Of a stretch of 9,667 nt of DNA, positions 5,092-9,667 are shown one piece after another. Each line of letters starts with the position of its first letter. The stretch's first letter is position 1. The notes under the pieces are model-generated. The model searched no databases, was not told the DNA's origin, and saw only the letters and a list, made by a program, of their open reading frames with translations. This DNA comes from JBDREC01 sp043820105 [NCBI: Pseudomonadota bacterium] (GTDB taxonomy: Bacteria > Bdellovibrionota_F > JAHFAK01): positions 1 through 9,667 of the forward strand of contig JBDREC010000067.1 of NCBI GenBank assembly GCA_043820105.1. The letters run 5' to 3'. A program made the translations under genes and the position numbers.

Positions 5092-7806
5092 ATGTCCAAT
5101 AAAAATACTCTTCCCCATAGATTAAAATTGATACCAGAAGATTTAGGTAAAATAAAGCCAGAAGGATATTTTACTGAAATACAAATCAAAAAATATAATA
5201 GGGATAATTATAATATATACTATTTTGTAAATGAGGTTAAAGTCCCGCGAGGAATTAGAAATGCAAAAAATATTTATGTTAAAAAAATAAATGCTTTATT
5301 TGTTGATTGTGACTTAAAAGATTATTTAGAAGATAATAAGGTAAATCAGGAAAAGTATCCAGGAGCAACTCTAGGCAAACTAATTGGGAATGGAAAACAA
5401 TACTATTCAAAAAAAGAATTTTTAGATGAAGTTAGAAAATTTCACCTTCAACCTTCGAAAATTGTCGATTCTGGTTATGGAATCCACATTTATTGGCATT
5501 TAAAAAACACACCTAAATTGTTTCCTGTCGATGATTTTGCTTTTTTTCAACAGGCTCTCGCTAATTATTTCAACACTGATCCCGTAAAAGATCCAGTCAG
5601 AGTAATGCGCTACCCAGGAACTTATAATGTAAAATATAATAGAAATAAATTGGTTAAATATATAAATAAAAATTGTGATGAAAACCTTAGATACTCTTAT
5701 GATGATTTTTATAAAATATTCTATAATGAAATAATTGAATTGCAGAATAGTGCAAAGAAAAGAGGCCGACCCAAGAAACCACTTAAGATAGACAATATAA
5801 CTGTTTCTAGTCAATTGCCAAGGAGTTTTGCAAATATCTTAAAGATTAAACCAAAAATATGGAAATTGTTTAAGTGCATTGGTGATAAGTATGCAAACGA
5901 CACAAGCAAGGCTGACTATGCTCTTTCGTGTAAATTAATAACAAACAGTTTCTGTTACGAGGATATCTATTCAATTTTGGCTAATGCCCCAAAAGTATCT
6001 AATAAAGATAGTCGTTATATTGAGAGCTATATTAATAACACAATAAGCAAGGCAGCTGCAGAAATTGACATAGAGATTCCACTTAAAAAACATGGGGTTA
6101 AGCGCAGAGGAGGGTCCGCTGTTGGCCACAGGGTAAATATAGTAACTACCCCACCTATCCTTCGCTGTGTAATTACACGGCCAAGTAGTAGAAATAAAAG
6201 GAAAAAACTTCATGTAATTTCTGCATTCAGAAAGAGAATCAGCTCTGAAGAACTATACATTATCCTAGATAACTTAATCAATAATCCCAAGCCAGGCGCG
6301 TGTGAAATCATTCCAGAGCATCCGGGAAGCGGAAAATCGGCAGCTATTATTAATCTCTGTCTGCAAATAAGACATCAAAACCGCGGAGCTATTATTGTTA
6401 AGGAAAGAAAGGAAGATCTTTATCTGTTAGAAAAAGACCTCAATAACCAAGATCATGTTTTTTGTCTGGTTGGCCATGGAGATGTAATTTGTGAAAAGAA
6501 AATTCTCAATGCTGACAAATTATATTCTCCTTGCAAGGGTTGCAGTATTAAAAGATGTTCTGCTCATCCAACAAAATTTAAAGAACAATATAAATACCCA
6601 ATTCTTCTTATGACAAAGAAACGATTCCAGATAGAAACTTTTTCTGGTAATGGCATGAAGAATTTTATTAACTATATCTCTGGCGGAACAAAGGGTAAAA
6701 GAGAATTTTTGTTCATTGATGAAAATCCAGATTTAATTGCTAATTCTCATTTTTCACAAGAACAAGTTATTAATTTTTTAAGTAAGCTTGGAGATCTCTT
6801 TCATGGAAAGGAAGAATCAAAGATCCCTACTATATTGAACAGTTTAAATAAGCTTAATAGACATATTGATGAATCAAAAAATACAAATACAGGGGTTATT
6901 GAAATTAATCCTCATGAGTTAGAATTATCTTTTGATAAGAAAGAAAAAGACAAATTAATTGAAAAATACAATAATAAAGCAATCGAACTAATCGATAAAT
7001 TAAATATATTGAATGAACATGGTGGATTACTTTTTTCCAAAATAAGAGAATCAGATAATAAAACAATCAATATAGTTTATCCAGACAAGAGATTTTCTCT
7101 AAATCAAGATGAGCTAACAACCTTGCTGTTTGATGGTACAGCCACTTTGGATCCTTCTTATTTAAAGTATGACATTAATCCTGTTGGAAAAATTAAAAGC
7201 TTTAAAAATCTATATTTCCATATACAAGATAAGCAAGTATGTAAATCGAATCTATCTAATCAAAATACGAAAAATCATTATATACCAAAAATATTAAATG
7301 ATATTCGAGCTATTCAGATGGAACAACCAGACAAGAGATTATTCGTAGTTACTACTGTGTCTGATGGAATTGAGGATGAAATTAAAGAAGAGATTAAGGA
7401 ATTAAACCTGAAAAATATTAGAGTAAATCATTATCAAAACTTAAGAGGATCCAATGAATACAGCAAAAGTACTCTAATTTATTTTACTCATATCAATCAA
7501 AAATCAATCGAATATTATATTAGCTATGCTTCAGCGATTTACGGGAGAAATAATATCTTAAAAGAAGATCTTTCTGGAATTGATAAACAAGGTTCTGGTG
7601 GAAGAAGAGGCTTTAAGTCTAGCAAATTAGAAACTATAAGATGTCAGGAAATAGTTACTGATCTTATCCAATGCATTTTTAGAACAAAGCTACGAGTAAC
7701 AGAGGATGAAGATATTCATGTCTATATTGGAATTGAAGATTTAACAATCTTATATTATTTATTTGAATATTTTGAAGATGCCAAAGTATATTCTTGGCAT
7801 CCATAA
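5092..7806 (+). CDS. Primase-polymerase / P-loop helicase fusion replication protein
   Basis: Large replication protein, 904 residues from the ATG at 5092. Residues about 65-180 resemble an AEP-type primase-polymerase: FVDCD (D72, D74), SGYGIHIYW (H132) and VRVMRYPGTYN. A linker with an AT-hook core, KKRGRPKKP (about 222-230), leads to a PriCT-like helical segment (about 266-323, DTSKADYALSCKL). The helicase part has Walker A PGSGKS (411-416), four cysteines C467-x13-C481-x2-C484-x4-C489, a DEN-P Walker B (D543, E544), DGTAT (about 681) and an arginine-rich motif VI-like QCIFRTKLR (860-868). Four Cys between motifs I and II recall the iron-sulphur domain of XPD/DinG helicases, though a zinc site is possible. 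The frame opens at 5002, but those 30 residues are hydrophobic, lack a ribosome binding site and read like non-coding DNA; the site before 5092 is also weak. It would replicate the excised element. Confidence 0.85.
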   Translation: MSNKNTLPHRLKLIPEDLGKIKPEGYFTEIQIKKYNRDNYNIYYFVNEVKVPRGIRNAKNIYVKKINALFVDCDLKDYLEDNKVNQEKYPGATLGKLIGNGKQYYSKKEFLDEVRKFHLQPSKIVDSGYGIHIYWHLKNTPKLFPVDDFAFFQQALANYFNTDPVKDPVRVMRYPGTYNVKYNRNKLVKYINKNCDENLRYSYDDFYKIFYNEIIELQNSAKKRGRPKKPLKIDNITVSSQLPRSFANILKIKPKIWKLFKCIGDKYANDTSKADYALSCKLITNSFCYEDIYSILANAPKVSNKDSRYIESYINNTISKAAAEIDIEIPLKKHGVKRRGGSAVGHRVNIVTTPPILRCVITRPSSRNKRKKLHVISAFRKRISSEELYIILDNLINNPKPGACEIIPEHPGSGKSAAIINLCLQIRHQNRGAIIVKERKEDLYLLEKDLNNQDHVFCLVGHGDVICEKKILNADKLYSPCKGCSIKRCSAHPTKFKEQYKYPILLMTKKRFQIETFSGNGMKNFINYISGGTKGKREFLFIDENPDLIANSHFSQEQVINFLSKLGDLFHGKEESKIPTILNSLNKLNRHIDESKNTNTGVIEINPHELELSFDKKEKDKLIEKYNNKAIELIDKLNILNEHGGLLFSKIRESDNKTINIVYPDKRFSLNQDELTTLLFDGTATLDPSYLKYDINPVGKIKSFKNLYFHIQDKQVCKSNLSNQNTKNHYIPKILNDIRAIQMEQPDKRLFVVTTVSDGIEDEIKEEIKELNLKNIRVNHYQNLRGSNEYSKSTLIYFTHINQKSIEYYISYASAIYGRNNILKEDLSGIDKQGSGGRRGFKSSKLETIRCQEIVTDLIQCIFRTKLRVTEDEDIHVYIGIEDLTILYYLFEYFEDAKVYSWHP

Positions 7807-8178
7807 ATTTATCGCATAGCTTATTATCCTATATAAATGAAAAAATTAACATTTTTAAAATATTTTATTACCTAATTGGTGCATTCATTACATCCCCCCT
7901 TAATATAAATTAATAATTCTCACGTGTTCTAATGATTACAGTATGTTATTCGAAATTAGGTGGTATTTACTAGAGAAATAACTAGGGGGATACACATTTT
8001 TTACTGTTGTGAAATGTGTTTTGGATTAATGGGATTTAATAATTCTAATGAATTTTTTGTCATATACTTTGCCAAATAAAAAATCCTTTACGATTTCATT
8101 CAATATATCAAAAAAAACCAAAATAATAATCTAGTAATTCTACTATATTATAAGATTTCTTTAAAATAATTCACAATA

Positions 8179-8194
8179 TGTGAGCAAGATCACT
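8179..8194. promoter_or_regulatory. CRP/FNR-like binding site
   Basis: TGTGA-GCAAGA-TCACT matches the CRP-family half-site arrangement TGTGA-N6-TCACA with one mismatch. It lies about 76 bp upstream of the predicted start of the lipoprotein transcript. An overlapping TCACA-ATA-TGTGA inverted repeat (8171-8183) precedes it. Whether a CRP-family regulator exists in this organism cannot be seen. Confidence 0.3.
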
Positions 8195-8225
8195 TCCTTT
8201 ATATATATATATTTGCTATACTATG

Positions 8226-8255
8226 TTGTTAAATCAAAAATATGTGTAATATTAT
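8226..8255 (+). promoter_or_regulatory. Possible sigma70-like promoter of the lipoprotein gene
   Basis: TTGTTA (8226-8231) and TATTAT (8250-8255) are separated by 18 bp. The start would be near 8262, giving a 5' leader of about 43 nt. The surrounding DNA is so AT-rich that similar pairs arise by chance. Confidence 0.3.
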
Positions 8256-8305
8256 TACAATATCTAACTTGTTGATATCATAGCAGGTTATTGCAGGGGG
8301 GGGAG

Positions 8306-9538
8306 ATGAGACTTTTTAATATATCATTCTTTTTATTATCTTTAATTTATATTTTTTGTTTAGGCTGTTTAGTTGTGGAGGAGCCTAGTAGCACTTCTGG
8401 AAATAATAATCCCAATAACAATACTGATGAATATGATAATGGGGATAATGATCAATATTCACCTGATGTTACGGATGAGGAAGTTAGCGCCAACGATTCA
8501 ACAGATGATTATGAAATTGAATATGAAAGTCAAAATATTCTAACTATCAATAATGATGATTATTCTCTTAATGTTTATATTGAAATTGATGATGTTTTAT
8601 TTGATTTATATTACAAGGAGGGGAATCAATACTATCTCAACATTAATGACAGTTATGGAAATAGTCTTTTTACAATATTATATTACCCATATTCCGAATA
8701 TGAAATCGAATCAGACGATCTTCCTTTAGGTTCAGATTTGCATCCAGAAATACAAATTTATGATTCGACATCGACCTTAATACTCTCAAGTTTATTTGAA
8801 ACTACAAATTATCAAGGAGAAAGTGAAGATAGTTTTACGCTTGAAAGTGGATATATAACAGAAATTTATTTGGAGATAGTTGATAATTCCTCTGATGAGG
8901 AAGAAGAAGAAACAGTTGTCGACATAACTTCCCCAACAATATCAACTATAAATCCAGATGATTCTGACACGGATGTATCGATAAATTCTACTATTACTGT
9001 AACTTTCTCAGAAGCAATAGATTCATCAACCGTATATGCTGTTACTGATAGTACTGATTGTTCTGGTACAGTTCAAATATCATCAGACGATTTTTCAACA
9101 TGTATTCAGATGTCTGATGATCCAACTGTCTCAGATGATGGAACAATTTTTACATTTATTCCAGCAAGTGACTTATCTTATGAAACAACTTATAAGGTTA
9201 AGCTCACAATTTATATAGCAGACGAATCAGGTAATTATCTTGAATCAGAATATATAATGGATAATGGTTTTACAACAGGAGTTGAACCTGATACAACTGC
9301 ACCTGAAACAACGCTAGATTTATATCCATTGGATCCAGATAATAGTGCAACATTTGAATTTAGTTCCAATGAAGTAGGATCAACTTTTGAATGTGCAATT
9401 GATACAGAGGCATATGAATCTTGTACAAGTCCAAAAGAATATACATCATTAGATGATGCCAGTCATACATTCTATGTTAGAGCAATTGATTCATCGAACA
9501 ATACTGATGATTCAGCGGCTTCTTATGTAAGCGGCTAG
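8306..9538 (+). CDS. Putative surface lipoprotein with Ig-like (Big_5-type) and cadherin/HYR-like repeat domains
   Basis: Protein of 410 residues, probably exported. The signal peptide MRLFNISFFLLSLIYIFCLGC ends in a relaxed lipobox (CLGC), so C21 would be the lipidated residue. An acidic Asn/Asp/Ser-rich linker (about 22-70) follows, then an unrecognised beta-rich region (about 75-195) and an acidic stretch (DEEEEE). A Big_5-like domain comes next (about 206-325: SPTISTINPDDSDTDVSINSTITVTFSEAI ... YETTYKVKLT ... GFTTG). The C-terminal repeat (about 331-408: TTAPETTLDL ... STFECAID ... SHTFYVRAIDSSNNTD) matches a widespread extracellular repeat with a likely disulphide. I chose the ATG at 8306, preceded by AGGGGGGGGAG; a TTG at 8291 is in frame but lacks a good binding site. 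An eight-G run lies in this binding site. Likely role: surface display or adhesion (inference). It appears to be a host gene outside the element. Confidence 0.82.
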   Translation: MRLFNISFFLLSLIYIFCLGCLVVEEPSSTSGNNNPNNNTDEYDNGDNDQYSPDVTDEEVSANDSTDDYEIEYESQNILTINNDDYSLNVYIEIDDVLFDLYYKEGNQYYLNINDSYGNSLFTILYYPYSEYEIESDDLPLGSDLHPEIQIYDSTSTLILSSLFETTNYQGESEDSFTLESGYITEIYLEIVDNSSDEEEEETVVDITSPTISTINPDDSDTDVSINSTITVTFSEAIDSSTVYAVTDSTDCSGTVQISSDDFSTCIQMSDDPTVSDDGTIFTFIPASDLSYETTYKVKLTIYIADESGNYLESEYIMDNGFTTGVEPDTTAPETTLDLYPLDPDNSATFEFSSNEVGSTFECAIDTEAYESCTSPKEYTSLDDASHTFYVRAIDSSNNTDDSAASYVSG

Positions 9539-9610
9539 CAAACCCATCTTGCGCATAAATCTAAAAGCCATATAATACCTTCAATATAAATATAATTAAA
9601 GGATCAATTA

Positions 9611-9667
9611 ATGGAAGTGGAAGCATTGAATAATAATGAAGTCAGGCAACTGGAACAATCAGACGGC
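9611..9667 (+). CDS. Start of an unidentified gene, cut by the window end
   Basis: An ATG preceded by AAAGGA, 7 bp upstream, opens a frame that runs without a stop to the window edge: MEVEALNNNEVRQLEQSDG, 19 residues. The binding site, spacing and lack of a stop support a real gene start, 72 bp after the lipoprotein stop and on the same strand, so it may be co-transcribed. Too short to identify. Confidence 0.5.
   Translation, partial: MEVEALNNNEVRQLEQSDG

Larger units (their letters stand above)
7807..8305. other. Gene-free 499-bp interval, probable element/host boundary
   Basis: No ORF with coding character is visible on either strand. The interval contains an inverted repeat, ACACATTT / AAATGTGT (7992-7999 and 8012-8019, 12-base loop), followed by only four T, a poor terminator. 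It also holds short C- and G-runs (about 7891-7896, 7985-7989), a TA tract (8200-8212), and the putative control region of the lipoprotein gene. If the primase-helicase belongs to a mobile element, its right end should lie here, but no exact repeat of the tRNA region was found. Confidence 0.4.

Noticed and set aside
5500-6213. - strand ORFs of 104 and 80 residues within the primase-helicase gene
   Set aside because: Antisense shadows of a clearly coding frame, with no motifs of their own.
7992-8019. ACACATTT / AAATGTGT stem as a terminator of the primase-helicase gene
   Set aside because: AT-rich 8-bp stem with a 12-base loop, only four following T, and almost 190 bp after the stop; too weak to call.
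8200-8212. TA dinucleotide tract as a phase-variation repeat
   Set aside because: Only about six units in very AT-rich DNA and not clearly inside a promoter spacer; the nearby G8 run is the better candidate.
1-9667. CRISPR array, toxin-antitoxin pair, retron or restriction system
   Set aside because: No regularly spaced repeats, reverse transcriptase, methylase or toxin-like motifs were seen on either strand.

Overview
The window is very AT-rich DNA, probably from a low-GC Gram-negative bacterium. The main clue is a lipoprotein gene near the right end, with a spirochaete/proteobacterial-style lipobox and Ig-like repeats. I cannot name the genus. Positions about 86-7806 look like accessory DNA built around a tRNA-Arg(CCU) gene. 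The lipoprotein gene at 8306-9538 and a start of another gene at 9611 look like ordinary host genes.

Layout. The far left (about 86-141) holds two 22-bp imperfect direct repeats that resemble the right terminus of an IS21-family insertion sequence; the IS body would lie left of the window. It abuts a three-gene module on the + strand: a Cys-rich protein (N-terminus apparently removed by the IS end), an excisionase-like HTH protein and a tyrosine recombinase. Next comes a complete tRNA-Arg(CCU) on the - strand (2001-2072). To its right lies a second, diverged copy of the same module in inverted orientation on the - strand (4180 to 2242). The two recombinase genes therefore converge on the tRNA from both sides. 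Beyond the second module are an XRE-type repressor (- strand, strong sigma70-like promoter) and, divergent from it, a large protein joining an archaeo-eukaryotic-type primase to a P-loop helicase (5092-7806, +).

How the genes may work together (inference). The right module (Cys-rich protein, HTH/excisionase, integrase), the XRE repressor and the primase-helicase together resemble a small integrative element that replicates after excision, such as an integrative plasmid or phage satellite. No relaxase, capsid, portal or conjugation gene is visible. The left module looks like a decaying relative: its first gene has no normal start, and its integrase has one extra residue inside the catalytic H-x-x-R box. 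The right integrase keeps every catalytic residue.

About 500 bp without a gene (7807-8305) follow the primase-helicase and probably contain the element's right boundary and the promoter region of the lipoprotein gene. I found no convincing second copy of the tRNA end there, so the exact att sites are unresolved. The least familiar items are the paired inverted modules around one tRNA, the duplicated Cys-rich protein family tied to the recombinases, and the primase / AT-hook / four-Cys helicase architecture.
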